DNA of 64,000 nucleotides, from positions 197,995 to 261,994 of the forward strand of contig NZ_BMMP01000008.1 in the NCBI RefSeq assembly GCF_014645895.1, given 5' to 3'. Origin of the DNA: Streptomyces daqingensis (lineage in GTDB: Bacteria; Actinomycetota; Actinomycetes; Streptomycetales; Streptomycetaceae). Under the pieces are notes generated by a model. The model was given only the letters and a program-made list of their open reading frames with translations, made no database searches and was not told the DNA's origin. Shown piece by piece: positions 1 through 9,260 of the stretch. Both the position numbers and the translations under genes were made by a program. Within the stretch, counting starts at the first letter, position 1, and the number at the start of each line of letters is the position of its first letter.

Positions 1-449
<449 letters not shown>

Positions 450-546
450 GCCCTCATGCTGCCCTACCCACCACGGCCAGCGGAACCGGAAGCCCCCGGC
501 TGTGCAGGCCGGCGCCGCCGAGCGGACCGGCCGTGAAGCGCCGCTC

Positions 547-1644
547 CTACAGGCCGCGGCGCTTGCGGGCCCTGCGCACGAGCGCGGCGGTGCCCAGCAG
601 AGCGACTGTCGCGCCCGCGCCTGCCGCAGTGGCCGCTTCCGTACGTCCCAGTCGGCGTCCGGCGAGAGTGTGGCGTCCCGCCACCTCCTCCAGCAGCTCC
701 GCCAGCACTCCCTCGTTCGTCCACTGAGGCCGCCAGCCCGCGTCGTGCAGCCGTGAGCCGGAGACGACCCAGGGGTGCATGGTGTAGGCGAGATCGCCCG
801 CGGGCGAGGGCGTCAGTCCGAGCCGGTGCAGCCGGGACGCGGCCCCCAGCGCGACCGCCGAGGGCAGTTCCATCCGCCGGATCCCCGTGAGCTCCTCGAC
901 CTCCTCCTGCTCCAGCCAGCCGTCGCAGCCGACGGCGAACTCGCCGTCGGCCTTCTCCAGGACCGCGTACTGCAGGGCCGTGACCAGGTCTTCTACGTGG
1001 CAGAACTGCCAGCAGGGGCGGGAGTCGGCCACCACCAGCAGCCGGGGTGATTCGAAGTAGCGGGTCAGGGCGGTGTCCATGCCGGCCCCGACGAGGACCG
1101 AGGGGCGTACGACGGTGACGTTGAGCCCGGGGTGCGCGCGGGGCGCACGGCGAGCGAGCCGCTCGATCTCCAGCAGATCGCCGACGGCCGTGGCCTCGGC
1201 GGTGGCGCGCAGTTCGGCGTCCTCACTCAGCGGTACGTCGTTGTCCGGCAGAGCGCCGTACACCATCGTCGACGTGCACAGCACCACGCGCCGCACGCCC
1301 GCGGCCGCTGCCGCGGTGAGCACCGTCTGGGTGCCGCGGACGTTGAGGGCGGTACGGGCGGTGGGGTCCGTCTCCAGGTCGAGGTCGAGCGCGAGGTGGA
1401 CGACGACGTCGACCGGATCGCCGTCGTTGCGCAGACGGTCGGCGATGACGGGGTCCCGGACGTCCAGCGTGTGCCACTGCGCCTCGGTGACCTCGCCCCT
1501 GCGCTCGTCGAGGGCGATGACGCGCTTGATCTCCTCCGAAGCGGCAAGCCGCTCCGTCAGGAGCGCCCCGACCCCCGAGGCGGCGCCCGTCACGGCGACG
1601 GTTGGGGTTCGCGCTGCGCGAACGTTGCTCTCGGAGGAACTCAC
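547..1644 (-). CDS. Extended SDR-fold NAD-dependent epimerase-like protein with C-terminal membrane tail
   Basis: A 365-residue member of the NAD-dependent epimerase/dehydratase (extended SDR) family. The dinucleotide-binding loop GAASGVG lies at residues 20-26, followed by the acidic LDER turn, and VVLCTSTMVYG supplies the central strand and Ser/Thr of the active-site region. The usual YxxxK catalytic pair is not visible where expected: the stretch reads TAVGDLLEIERLARR, so sugar epimerase or dehydratase chemistry is doubtful and a binding or regulatory role is possible. The last 30 residues form a short hydrophobic alanine/glycine/leucine segment ending in Arg/Lys, which suggests tethering to the membrane. 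It is transcribed towards moaE. Substrate unknown. Confidence 0.85.
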   Translation of the reverse strand: MSSSESNVRAARTPTVAVTGAASGVGALLTERLAASEEIKRVIALDERRGEVTEAQWHTLDVRDPVIADRLRNDGDPVDVVVHLALDLDLETDPTARTALNVRGTQTVLTAAAAAGVRRVVLCTSTMVYGALPDNDVPLSEDAELRATAEATAVGDLLEIERLARRAPRAHPGLNVTVVRPSVLVGAGMDTALTRYFESPRLLVVADSRPCWQFCHVEDLVTALQYAVLEKADGEFAVGCDGWLEQEEVEELTGIRRMELPSAVALGAASRLHRLGLTPSPAGDLAYTMHPWVVSGSRLHDAGWRPQWTNEGVLAELLEEVAGRHTLAGRRLGRTEAATAAGAGATVALLGTAALVRRARKRRGL

Positions 1645-1896
1645 CGGTCGTCTCCAGCGGTTGTTTCTGGTAGGAGGTGCGCAGGCTCCATCCTGCCTGA
1701 CAGGTGTCTAGGCTGGAGGTGGAGCCGGCGAGATCCGTGCAGACTCGCGTATATCCCGATTGGTCCACTTCGGCCAGCCGGTCCAGTCCAACGTAGTCCA
1801 CCAGCTCGTTCCTGCGAGCCAACGTCAGCGCACCGTCCGGCGAGACCCGCAGGACCTTGAACGCACGAGACCCACGAGACAGAGCCGAGGAAACCC

Positions 1897-3510
1897 GTGA
1901 GTGACTTCCCATTCGGATTCGGCGTACCTCCCGAGGAGCCCGAAGACGGGGACGAAGGCAAGAAGAAGGGTGACGGCGCCGGCCAGGGTGGCCAAGGCGG
2001 TCAGAGCGGTCAGGGCGGTGGTCAGGGCCGGGGCGGGGCGCCCGGGCCCTTCGGCTTCGGCGGTGGCCCGGGAGGCTCCGGTGCCGACAATCCGCTCGCC
2101 GCGATGTTCGGCTCGCTCGGCGGCGGTCAGGGCGGCATGGACCCCAACGACCTCGGCGCCGCCTTCCAGAAGCTCGGGCAGATGCTCTCCTACGAGGGCG
2201 GGCCCGTGAACTGGGAGATGGCGAAGGACATCGCGCGGCAGACCGTCGCAGCGGGGCCGCCCGGCCGCGACGCGCTGCCGGAGGGCTCCGAGAAGGCCAC
2301 GAAGGACGCCAGCATCGGCCCGAGCGACCGTGCCGCGGTACAGGAAGCCGTCCGCCTGGCCGACCTCTGGCTCGACGGCGTGACGTCCCTGCCGTCCGGC
2401 TCGGGCACCGCGGAGGCGTGGAGCCGTGCCGAGTGGGTCGAGCTGACGCTCCCCGTGTGGAAGGACCTGGTGGACCCGGTCGCCGAGCGGGTCGGGGCAG
2501 CCATGGGCGACGTACTGCCCGAAGAGATGCAGGCTATGGCCGGTCCGCTCATCGGAATGATGCGCTCCATGGGGGGCGCGATGTTCGGTACGCAGATCGG
2601 TCAGGCCCTGGGTGTGCTGGCCGGCGAGGTCGTCGGCTCGTCCGACATCGGCTTGCCGCTGGGGCCGCCCGGAAAGGCCGCGCTGCTGCCGGGGAACATG
2701 TCGGCGCTCGGTGAGGGGCTCGGCGTCCCCCAGGACGAGGTCCGGCTGTACCTCGCTCTCCGCGAGGCAGCCCACCAGCGGCTCTTCGCGCATGTCCCGT
2801 GGCTGCGGTCGCACCTCTTCGGAGCCGTCGAGGGGTACGCCCGCGGCATCAAGGTCGACACCAGCAAGCTGGAGGACGTGGTCGGCCAGTTCGACCCGCA
2901 GCGCCCCGAGGAGCTGCAGGAGGCCCTGCAGCAGGGCATGTTCCAGCCTGAGGACACTCCGGAGCAGCAGGCCGCGAAGGCCCGGCTGGAGACTGCTCTC
3001 GCGCTCGTGGAGGGCTGGGTGGACGCGGTAGTCCACGCCGCCGCCGAGCCGCACCTGCCGTCGGCCTCCGCCCTGCGGGAGACGCTGCGCAGGCGCCGTG
3101 CCTCGGGAGGCCCCGCGGAGCAGACGTTCGCCACGCTCATCGGGCTGGAGCTGCGCCCTCGCAGGCTCCGCGACGCGTCCCGGCTGTGGGCCTCGCTCAC
3201 GGACGCCCGGGGCATGGAGGGGCGCGACGGGCTGTGGGCGCACCCCGACATGCTGCCGACCGCGGCGGACCTGGACGATCCCGACGGCTTCGTGCACAGC
3301 GAGAACGCCGACTTCTCCGAGCTGGACAAGATGCTGGGCGACGCCGCTGAGGGGGCGTCCGGCGGCGTTGCGGCCGACGCGGGAGAGAGCTCCGGCGGTG
3401 ACGGCGGCGAAGCCGCTCGCGACGAGGACGGCGGAGCCGGCCGTGACGGCGGCGGTGACGAGGGCCGCGGCGACGGCAACGACGGCAGCGGCCCCGACGG
3501 GAAGAAATGA
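1897..3510 (+). CDS. DUF2342-family zinc-dependent metalloprotease-like protein
   Basis: A 537-residue actinobacterial protein of the DUF2342 family, often annotated as a zinc-dependent metalloprotease. The GTG start has GAGG six bases upstream. The N-terminus (about residues 20-70) is Gly/Gln/Lys-rich low complexity. The folded part is helical, and REAAHQRLF places an ExxH pair at E290/H293, where the first His of a standard HExxH is replaced by Arg; this is how the family motif normally looks, so activity cannot be read from it. The C-terminus (about 485-537) is Asp/Gly-rich and probably disordered. It overlaps the next Nudix gene by ATGA, implying translational coupling. The M. tuberculosis relative sits near the ABC1 and whiB7 genes, as here. 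Cellular substrate unknown. Confidence 0.85.
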   Translation: MSDFPFGFGVPPEEPEDGDEGKKKGDGAGQGGQGGQSGQGGGQGRGGAPGPFGFGGGPGGSGADNPLAAMFGSLGGGQGGMDPNDLGAAFQKLGQMLSYEGGPVNWEMAKDIARQTVAAGPPGRDALPEGSEKATKDASIGPSDRAAVQEAVRLADLWLDGVTSLPSGSGTAEAWSRAEWVELTLPVWKDLVDPVAERVGAAMGDVLPEEMQAMAGPLIGMMRSMGGAMFGTQIGQALGVLAGEVVGSSDIGLPLGPPGKAALLPGNMSALGEGLGVPQDEVRLYLALREAAHQRLFAHVPWLRSHLFGAVEGYARGIKVDTSKLEDVVGQFDPQRPEELQEALQQGMFQPEDTPEQQAAKARLETALALVEGWVDAVVHAAAEPHLPSASALRETLRRRRASGGPAEQTFATLIGLELRPRRLRDASRLWASLTDARGMEGRDGLWAHPDMLPTAADLDDPDGFVHSENADFSELDKMLGDAAEGASGGVAADAGESSGGDGGEAARDEDGGAGRDGGGDEGRGDGNDGSGPDGKK

Positions 3511-4043
3511 GCCTGTTCGAAGACGCCGTCCGACGGCTCACGGAGTGGCCCGCCCCGGACGAGGTGCAGGAGGGCCTGCGCGAGGAGTACCTCCGCCACC
3601 TCCAGTCCCATCCGGCCGGCATGTGGAAGGCGTGCAAGGACGGTCACATCACGGCCAGCGCGCTGGTGATCGATCCCGGCGGAGAGCGCGTCCTGCTGAC
3701 GCTGCACCGCAAGCTGCGGATGTGGCTGCAGATGGGCGGGCACTGCGAACCCGAGGACACCACACTCGAGGACGCCGCTCTGCGGGAGGCCACGGAGGAG
3801 TCGGGCATCAGCGGTCTGACGCTGATGCCGGGCGGACCTGTGCGGCTCGACCGCCATCAGACGCCGTGTGCCTGGCATCTGGACGTGCAGTACGCGGCGC
3901 TGGCGCCGCCCGGGTCGCTGGAGCAGGTGAGCGAGGAGTCCCTGGAGCTGCGCTGGTTCGGTTACGGCGAAGTGGCGACCGTGGCCGACGAGTCGGTGGT
4001 GTCGCTCACGGAGCGCTCCCGCGTGCTGGCGCGGACAGGGTGA
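3507..4043 (+). CDS. Nudix hydrolase
   Basis: A 178-residue Nudix protein, expected to cleave a nucleoside diphosphate linked to another moiety using Mg2+. The Nudix box is complete: it opens with GGHCEPEDT at residues 77-85 and ends REATEESGI at 93-101, matching Gx5Ex7REUxEExGU. Upstream, LLTLHRKLRMWLQMGGH resembles the branch of actinobacterial Nudix proteins sometimes annotated as pyrophosphohydrolases of unknown substrate. Start ATG overlaps the metalloprotease stop in ATGA. A strong inverted repeat lies 50 bases after the stop. Substrate specificity cannot be read from sequence. Confidence 0.9.
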   Translation: MSLFEDAVRRLTEWPAPDEVQEGLREEYLRHLQSHPAGMWKACKDGHITASALVIDPGGERVLLTLHRKLRMWLQMGGHCEPEDTTLEDAALREATEESGISGLTLMPGGPVRLDRHQTPCAWHLDVQYAALAPPGSLEQVSEESLELRWFGYGEVATVADESVVSLTERSRVLARTG

Positions 4044-4093
4044 ACTGAGCGGGGCGCTGCCGGACGGACTGCGCCCCGCCAAGCGTGCGCGGC

Positions 4094-4130
4094 GAGGCCG
4101 GGTCCCGTCTCACGAACGGGGCCCGGCCTC
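4094..4130. terminator. Bidirectional terminator between Nudix and AIM24 genes
   Basis: Inverted repeat with a 15-base stem (one G-T wobble) and a 7-base loop, between two genes that converge. No clear U-tract, as is usual in streptomycetes. Confidence 0.75.
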
Positions 4131-4138
4131 ACCACTGC

Positions 4139-4897
4139 TCAGTTGCTGAAGATGTTGCCCTGGTTCTGGCCTGCCGCTCCGTTCGGGCCCATGCCGTACT
4201 GCGCTCGGAGCCCTTGGCCGATCACGGCGTTCTGCGGAGGCAGCAGCTCGCTGGGCTGGACAAGGGCGTAACCCTGGCCCATGAAGCTCAACTCCCAGCC
4301 CTCGCCGGTGTTTCCGCGGCGGCGCCACACCTGCGAAGCGCTCGTCTGCGCCTGCATCTGCACGCGCAGGGAGCTCGACCAGGCGACGACAGCGTCGGCG
4401 TCGGCGTTCGAGTAGGCGTCCGGCGAGACCCGCATCATGAGGGGCTGTCCCGACGTCATCAGCGCGACCTTGCCCTGTCCGGTGATGTTGAGGTTGTACT
4501 TGCCGGACCCGGAGACGCCGAACTGGCTGTCCACCGCGATGACTTCCCAGTGCAGCTGGGAGTCGAGGGCGAGGACGTACGCACTGTCGACGGTCAGGCC
4601 GTCGCGTTCGACGTCCACGAGATGCACGTGCTGGGCGAGGTTGGCGAGGTAGACGGTCCCCTGCCCTGAGCAGCGCATGAGGTCGAGTCCCTCGCCCGTC
4701 CTGCGCCTCGCGTTCCGCTGCTGCGACGTCTGGTACTCGCCGTCGAACTCCAGCATTCCCTGATAGGCGACCATGCTGCCCTTGCGGGCGAGCACGTCCT
4801 CGTGGCCGGTCAGGGAGACGCGCAGCAGCCTCGGGTTCTGCAGCGCGTAGCGGTCCTGGCTCTGGACCTCGGTGTAGCCGAAAAGCGGGCTCTGCAT
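4139..4897 (-). CDS. AIM24 family protein (third of three)
   Basis: A 252-residue AIM24 (formerly DUF124) protein. The family has a double-stranded beta-helix/TRAP-like fold; named after a yeast mitochondrial inner-membrane protein, its bacterial role is unknown. Seen: the repeating pattern VLARKGSMVAYQG, LMRCSGQGTVYLA, NLNITGQGKVAL and LSFMGQGYALVQPSE, all shared with the next two upstream proteins. The tail (from about residue 225) is rich in Gly, Asn and Gln. ATG start with GGAGGA about nine bases upstream. It is the last gene of a three-gene same-strand group, about 20 bases after its paralogue. No signal peptide or membrane segment. Confidence 0.9.
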   Translation of the reverse strand: MQSPLFGYTEVQSQDRYALQNPRLLRVSLTGHEDVLARKGSMVAYQGMLEFDGEYQTSQQRNARRRTGEGLDLMRCSGQGTVYLANLAQHVHLVDVERDGLTVDSAYVLALDSQLHWEVIAVDSQFGVSGSGKYNLNITGQGKVALMTSGQPLMMRVSPDAYSNADADAVVAWSSSLRVQMQAQTSASQVWRRRGNTGEGWELSFMGQGYALVQPSELLPPQNAVIGQGLRAQYGMGPNGAAGQNQGNIFSN

Positions 4898-4916
4898 GAT
4901 CCTTCGTCCTCCCCCG

Positions 4917-5600
4917 TCAGCCTCGTGCCCGCAGGCGGTCGGCGCTGTCCTCGCTCGGTTGTACGACGACGAACCCCTGGCCGGAGAAGCCCAGTTGGTA
5001 CGCCTCTCCGCTGCCCCGGCCGATCATCGCGGACGCCTTGAAGCTGCGCTTCCCCTTCATCTTCAGGTGCGTCGACCAGGCCACGAGCGCGTCCGGGTCC
5101 ACCGACGTCTCGTCGTCACCGCGGCCGCAGTCGACGACGACGGGCTGGCCGCGGGTGGTCAACGCCACCCAGCCGGTGCCGGTGACAGCGACGTTGAAGA
5201 GGCCCTGGCCTGCGAACTTGGCCATCCCCTTGACGCGTTGCACTCCCCATTCGAGATGGGCGTCGAAGGCGAGGAGGTTGGTGCCGTTGACGGAGATGCT
5301 CTCGTCGTTGAGGTTCAGAATCACGACGTTCGCGCCGTAGTCGGCCAGGTAGAGCAGGCCGTCGCCGTGGCAGCGCATGAGCGGCGCGCCTTCGCCGGTG
5401 AGCCACTGGGAGGCGCGCTGCCGCACCGCCGGCGGGTTCGGCTCGTACTGCACGAAGCCCTCGTAGGCGATCATCGAACCGACGCGGGCGAACAGATCGT
5501 GGCCGCTCTGCATGACGACCTTGAGCATGTGCGGCCCGTGGTTCTCCATTCGGGCCGCGGGCTGGGACGGGGCGTAGCCCGCGATGAGCTGCTGATCCAT
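4917..5600 (-). CDS. AIM24 family protein (second of three)
   Basis: AIM24-domain protein of about 227 residues. Motifs parallel its neighbours: LFARVGSMIAYEGF, LMRCHGDGLLYLADYG, NVAVTGTGWVAL and LGFSGQGFVVVQPSED. The chosen ATG at 5600 has AGGGAG six bases upstream and gives MDQQLIAGY; an in-frame GTG at 5615 overlaps the upstream stop as GTGA and would add five residues. Immediately downstream of the TerD-AIM24 fusion gene, so co-translation is likely. Function unknown; probable hetero-oligomer partner of the flanking paralogues (inference). Confidence 0.88.
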   Translation of the reverse strand: MDQQLIAGYAPSQPAARMENHGPHMLKVVMQSGHDLFARVGSMIAYEGFVQYEPNPPAVRQRASQWLTGEGAPLMRCHGDGLLYLADYGANVVILNLNDESISVNGTNLLAFDAHLEWGVQRVKGMAKFAGQGLFNVAVTGTGWVALTTRGQPVVVDCGRGDDETSVDPDALVAWSTHLKMKGKRSFKASAMIGRGSGEAYQLGFSGQGFVVVQPSEDSADRLRARG

Positions 5601-5611
5601 GACGGGCTCCC

Positions 5612-7273
5612 TCACACCTCGTAGGGCTGGACGACGATGAAGTTGCCGGGCGCGCCGCGGAACTGGAGGTTCACGGTCTCGCCGCTGTGCCCGGGATATG
5701 CCTGGCGGCGGAGCCGGACCTGGCTGGAGACGATGACCTGAGCCGCTGCCGACCAGGCAACGACGGCATCGGCGTCGGCGAAGGTGGTGGGGGTGACGGG
5801 AAGGACCACAGGGGGGCCCTGCGTCGTGACGACGACAGTGCCGGTGCCCTGGAAGACCATCGTGAAGAGCGCACCGCCCGGTATGCCGTGGCCCTCGATC
5901 CGCCGCACCTCGTACTGAAGGCCCTCGTCGAAGGCGAGGACGTGGTCCGCGGACACGCAGATCGAGTCACCCTGCAACTCGATCGGGTGGAGAGTGGCGG
6001 CCTCCTCGGCGAAGAAGACCTGGCCACCGCCGGTGCAGCGCATCAGCTGCATCTCCTGGCCCGTTGCGTTGCCGACCACGCGGCCGCGGAAGCCCGCGCC
6101 CTTGTAGCTGAAGTCGACCTTCCCCTGGTAAAGGACCATGCTGCCCTGGCGGGCCAGGACGGGCTGGCCGTCGATGCCGAGGTCGACGCGGGCGAGCTGC
6201 TCGTTCTGCAGCGTCCAGCGCTGACCCGTGGGCGCTTCGCGGTACTTGTCGAGTGTGACGCCCATGCCCGCGGCCGGGCCCTGCGGGATCTGCGGCATCT
6301 GCGGCATCTGCGAGCCGAAGGGCGACTGCGGGGCCTGCGGGGCGAAGGGATTCTGCTGTGCCTGAGGCGGCTGCGGTGCCTGCGGTGCCTGCGGTGCCTG
6401 CGGCGGGCTGAACGACTGCGTGGGAGGCGGTTGTTGCGGCGGCGGTCCCGGCGGGCCGGGAGGCGCCGGCTGCGCGGGCGCCTGCCCCTGGGCGTAGGCG
6501 TCCGGGGCCGCGATCGTCGGGGCGGTCGCGTGGGCCGGCGTACCAGGAGCCGGGCCCTGCTGGGTGGCCGCCGGCTGCGGCGCGCCGAACGCGGGCGGCT
6601 GCTGCGGCGGGGCGCTCGCGGCGGGCGGAGCGGAAGCCGGGGCCGGTGCGCCCGCCGGCGGCGCGAAGCCGGGTTGCTCCGAGGCGCCCCCGGGCGGCGC
6701 GAAACCCGGAGCCTGAGCGGGCTCGGCGGCCGCCGGCTCCTCCTCTTCCAGGACCTCGCCGCCGAAATTGCGCAGCAATGCCTCGAGACCGCCGTCGAAG
6801 CCCTGCCCGACGGCGGCGAACCGCCACTCGTCCTTGAAGTAGAAGTCCCCGAGCATCACCGCACGTTCGGTGCTGAACTCCGAACCGTCGAACGAATACC
6901 GGGCGACCTCTTCACCGCCGGCGACTATCCGGATGTAGCCGGACTGCGCCTGGGACATCTGGCCGGCCCCGTCCAGGGCGGCGGTGAACGAGAGGCGCTT
7001 GATCTGAGAAGGGATCTTGTCCAGCGTCACACGGAAGGATTCCGTGTCGCCTGACTGGGCGCCGAGCTGCTGGAGCGACTCCTCCGGCGACTTCGGCTGG
7101 TTGAAGAAGATGAAGTACCGGTCGTCGGAGAGCCGTTCATCGGCGTCGAGGCCGAAACAGCTGATGTCGAAGGAGAGTCCGGGACCGGCGACCTGCACTC
7201 CCACGTACAGATCGCGCCCGGCTGTCAGATCACTGATCTTGGCCTTGTGGCCGCGCTGGAATTCCCTGGCCAT
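5612..7273 (-). CDS. TerD-AIM24 fusion protein
   Basis: A 553-residue two-domain protein. Residues 1 to about 175 are a TerD (tellurium-resistance/stress) domain: MAREFQRGHKAKISDL, then DERLSDDRYFIFFNQPKSP and YFKDEWRFAAVGQGF, including the acidic residues that bind Ca2+ in TerD proteins. A linker of about 150 residues is extremely Pro/Gln/Ala-rich with APQAPQ-type repeats. The C-terminal ~220 residues are an AIM24 domain (VLARQGSMVLYQG, LMRCTGGGQVFFA, NFIVVQPYEV). Start: ATG at 7273 gives the family N-terminus; the upstream in-frame TTG is unlikely. First gene of the AIM24 trio. No other ter genes are nearby, so a tellurite role is not implied. Confidence 0.9.
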   Translation of the reverse strand: MAREFQRGHKAKISDLTAGRDLYVGVQVAGPGLSFDISCFGLDADERLSDDRYFIFFNQPKSPEESLQQLGAQSGDTESFRVTLDKIPSQIKRLSFTAALDGAGQMSQAQSGYIRIVAGGEEVARYSFDGSEFSTERAVMLGDFYFKDEWRFAAVGQGFDGGLEALLRNFGGEVLEEEEPAAAEPAQAPGFAPPGGASEQPGFAPPAGAPAPASAPPAASAPPQQPPAFGAPQPAATQQGPAPGTPAHATAPTIAAPDAYAQGQAPAQPAPPGPPGPPPQQPPPTQSFSPPQAPQAPQAPQPPQAQQNPFAPQAPQSPFGSQMPQMPQIPQGPAAGMGVTLDKYREAPTGQRWTLQNEQLARVDLGIDGQPVLARQGSMVLYQGKVDFSYKGAGFRGRVVGNATGQEMQLMRCTGGGQVFFAEEAATLHPIELQGDSICVSADHVLAFDEGLQYEVRRIEGHGIPGGALFTMVFQGTGTVVVTTQGPPVVLPVTPTTFADADAVVAWSAAAQVIVSSQVRLRRQAYPGHSGETVNLQFRGAPGNFIVVQPYEV

Positions 7274-7345
7274 ACGTAACGACCGTCCCCCCGTCCGCAA
7301 ATGTGTGCCGTATGAGGCGCCAGGCTATCCAATGCCCCGCGGAGT

Positions 7346-7897
7346 TCACTCGTCGCGTGCGGCAGGAAGTTCGGGCAGCCGGTCGGCGGCCACGACCCCC
7401 TCCAGGAAGCCGCGTGCCCGCTCCGTACGCGGATAGACCTCCAGCAACTCCCAGAAACGGGGGCCGTGTCCGGGCACCAGCAGGTGGGCGAGCTCGTGCA
7501 GCAGGACGTAGTCGACGACATATCCCGGCATGCCGCGCAGGCGGTGCGAGAGCCGGATGCTGCCCTCGGCGGGGGTACAGGAACCCCATCGAGTGTTCTG
7601 GTTGGTGACCCAGCGCACAGAAACGGGCCGCGCGCGCCCCTCCAGATACTGCTCGGAGAGCTGGACGGCGCGTGCCGCCAGCTCGCTGTCGCCGAGATGG
7701 CGCTTGCTCTCCTGGGCGGCGAGCTTTTCGAGCATGACTCCGACCCAGCGCTGCTCCTCGTCCCGGGACATCCGGGCAGGGATCATCACGATGGTGCGGT
7801 CACCCTCGCGGTAGGCGGAGACCGTGCGTCTGCGGCGCGCGCTGCGACGCACTTCGACCGCCTGCTGGCTGGTGCTCTTCAGCGGGTCGGCGGGCAC
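7346..7897 (-). CDS. YgjP/SprT-like (DUF45) zinc metallopeptidase
   Basis: A 183-residue protein of the YgjP-like metallopeptidase family (M48-related, formerly DUF45). The zinc motif HELAH is at residues 134-138 and a third ligand candidate, H144, follows in PGHGPRFW. TRWGSCTPAEGSIRLSHRL is the other family signature. The N-terminal ~35 residues are basic. GTG start with no clear Shine-Dalgarno. It starts 72 bases downstream of the TerD-AIM24 start on the same strand, reading towards it. Substrate unknown; in M. tuberculosis a relative lies in the same neighbourhood. Confidence 0.88.
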   Translation of the reverse strand: MPADPLKSTSQQAVEVRRSARRRRTVSAYREGDRTIVMIPARMSRDEEQRWVGVMLEKLAAQESKRHLGDSELAARAVQLSEQYLEGRARPVSVRWVTNQNTRWGSCTPAEGSIRLSHRLRGMPGYVVDYVLLHELAHLLVPGHGPRFWELLEVYPRTERARGFLEGVVAADRLPELPAARDE

Positions 7898-8096
7898 GCG
7901 TCGACGTTACCCGTTGTGTGTGGCGGAAGTCCCACCTCCGGTCGGATACGAGGCTTATGCCCTGATATGCACTCGACTCATACGACTACTCCCCAGCCCT
8001 GTGGATAACTTTCGGCGGCCTCCTTGCCTGCAACCGCATTCTGTCCTTCCACGGCGGAGAGCCCGATGGGGCGGCACCTCACGGAACGGGAAGAGC

Positions 8097-9206
8097 ATGC
8101 ATCCGATGATCAAGCCCGCATTGCGGCGGGCCTGGCGAGACAGGCAGACGGTGCAGTACGGCGCGGCGCCCGCACACGCCGTGCTGCTGGGTCCGGTGGA
8201 CAACACCACAGCGGGCTTCATGGAGCTCATGGACGGGACGCGGAGCCTCGTCCAGCTGCGGGAGGAGGCCGCACGCCTGGGCCTCTCGTCCGCTACGGCG
8301 GACCGTCTGGTGGAGAGGCTCTCCTCGGCCGGCGTGCTCGACGACGCGACTGCGGACCGGCAGGCCGCGGCCAGTGTGAGCGACGGCCTGCGCCCCGACC
8401 TCGGCTCGCTGTCGGTCGTGCACCGCGAGCCGGGAGGAGGGCTGCGCCGGCTCGTGGCCCGCAGGGAGAAGAGCGTGCAGGTGCGGGGAGCGGGGCGGGT
8501 GGGAGCACTGGTGGCGTCGACGCTGTCGGCGGCCGGGGTGGGGGAGGTCGACGTCGTGGACGGGGGTCACGTCGAGCCCTGGGACACGGTTCCGGGAGGC
8601 ATTACCGCGGAAGCGGTCGGCGAGCGCCGGGATGCCGCAGCCCGCAAGGCTGTCAGCAGGGCGAGACCGTGGCGCTCCCGTGCACGCGGCCGTACGAGAG
8701 GGGCCGTGGGCCTGGTGGTGGTGGCGCCGCGCGACGGCCTGGACGCCTACGCCCCGGATCCGGCGTCCTCCGAGGGCTTCGTCCAGGCCGGGACGCCTCA
8801 CTTGTACGGCGGTGTGGTGGAGAGCACAGGCGTAGTGGGGCCGCTGGTCCTTCCCGGGGTCTCTCCCTGCGCGGGGTGCATGCTGCGGGGCCGCGCCGAG
8901 CGGGACCCGAGCTGGCCGCTGGTGGTGGGGCAGTGGCGCACCTCGGGACGGCGACGTGCGGGGGTTCCCGCCTGCGATGTCGCGCTGGCGACGATGGTCG
9001 CGGGGGCCATCGCCTCCTACGCGCTGAGCTACCTGGACGGCGACGGCGGTTGCGCGGCCGGCTACAGGGTGCGCTTCTCGATGCCGCATCTGACGGGTGA
9101 CACCGAGCAGCTCTCCGCCCATCCTGAGTGTCCGTGCGGTGCCGCTTTGGTGACAGCGGAACTCCCACCCTCGGCGGAAGCCCTGGAAGAGGTCACAATG
9201 GCCTGA
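8097..9206 (+). CDS. Orphan ThiF/E1-like protein with zinc-binding cysteines
   Basis: A 369-residue ThiF/E1-fold protein. A Rossmann-type loop GAGRVG occurs at about residues 131-136, followed by VDVVDGGHVEPWDTVPGG, where active E1 enzymes have an Asp and an Asn-Leu-x-Arg-Gln segment; that Arg-Gln segment is absent, so adenylation may be lost. Cys pairs CAGC and CPC flank the C-terminal third as in zinc-binding E1 proteins. The N-terminal ~120 residues (LLGPVDNTTAGFMELMDG) look like the winged-helix/leader-binding part seen in RiPP (TOMM) cyclase partners. No precursor peptide or cyclodehydratase is visible nearby. ATG chosen by GGGAAG upstream; it is divergent from the peptidase gene. Confidence 0.8.
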   Translation: MHPMIKPALRRAWRDRQTVQYGAAPAHAVLLGPVDNTTAGFMELMDGTRSLVQLREEAARLGLSSATADRLVERLSSAGVLDDATADRQAAASVSDGLRPDLGSLSVVHREPGGGLRRLVARREKSVQVRGAGRVGALVASTLSAAGVGEVDVVDGGHVEPWDTVPGGITAEAVGERRDAAARKAVSRARPWRSRARGRTRGAVGLVVVAPRDGLDAYAPDPASSEGFVQAGTPHLYGGVVESTGVVGPLVLPGVSPCAGCMLRGRAERDPSWPLVVGQWRTSGRRRAGVPACDVALATMVAGAIASYALSYLDGDGGCAAGYRVRFSMPHLTGDTEQLSAHPECPCGAALVTAELPPSAEALEEVTMA

Positions 9207-9260
9207 TGGCCGCCGTCCTCGGTGCTGTCCGGTAGAGCCGTCTGGAAGTTGGAGGGGCCC

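Noticed and set aside
5612..7273. TerD domain as part of a tellurite-resistance operon
   Set aside because: No other ter genes in the window; the partners are AIM24 paralogues.
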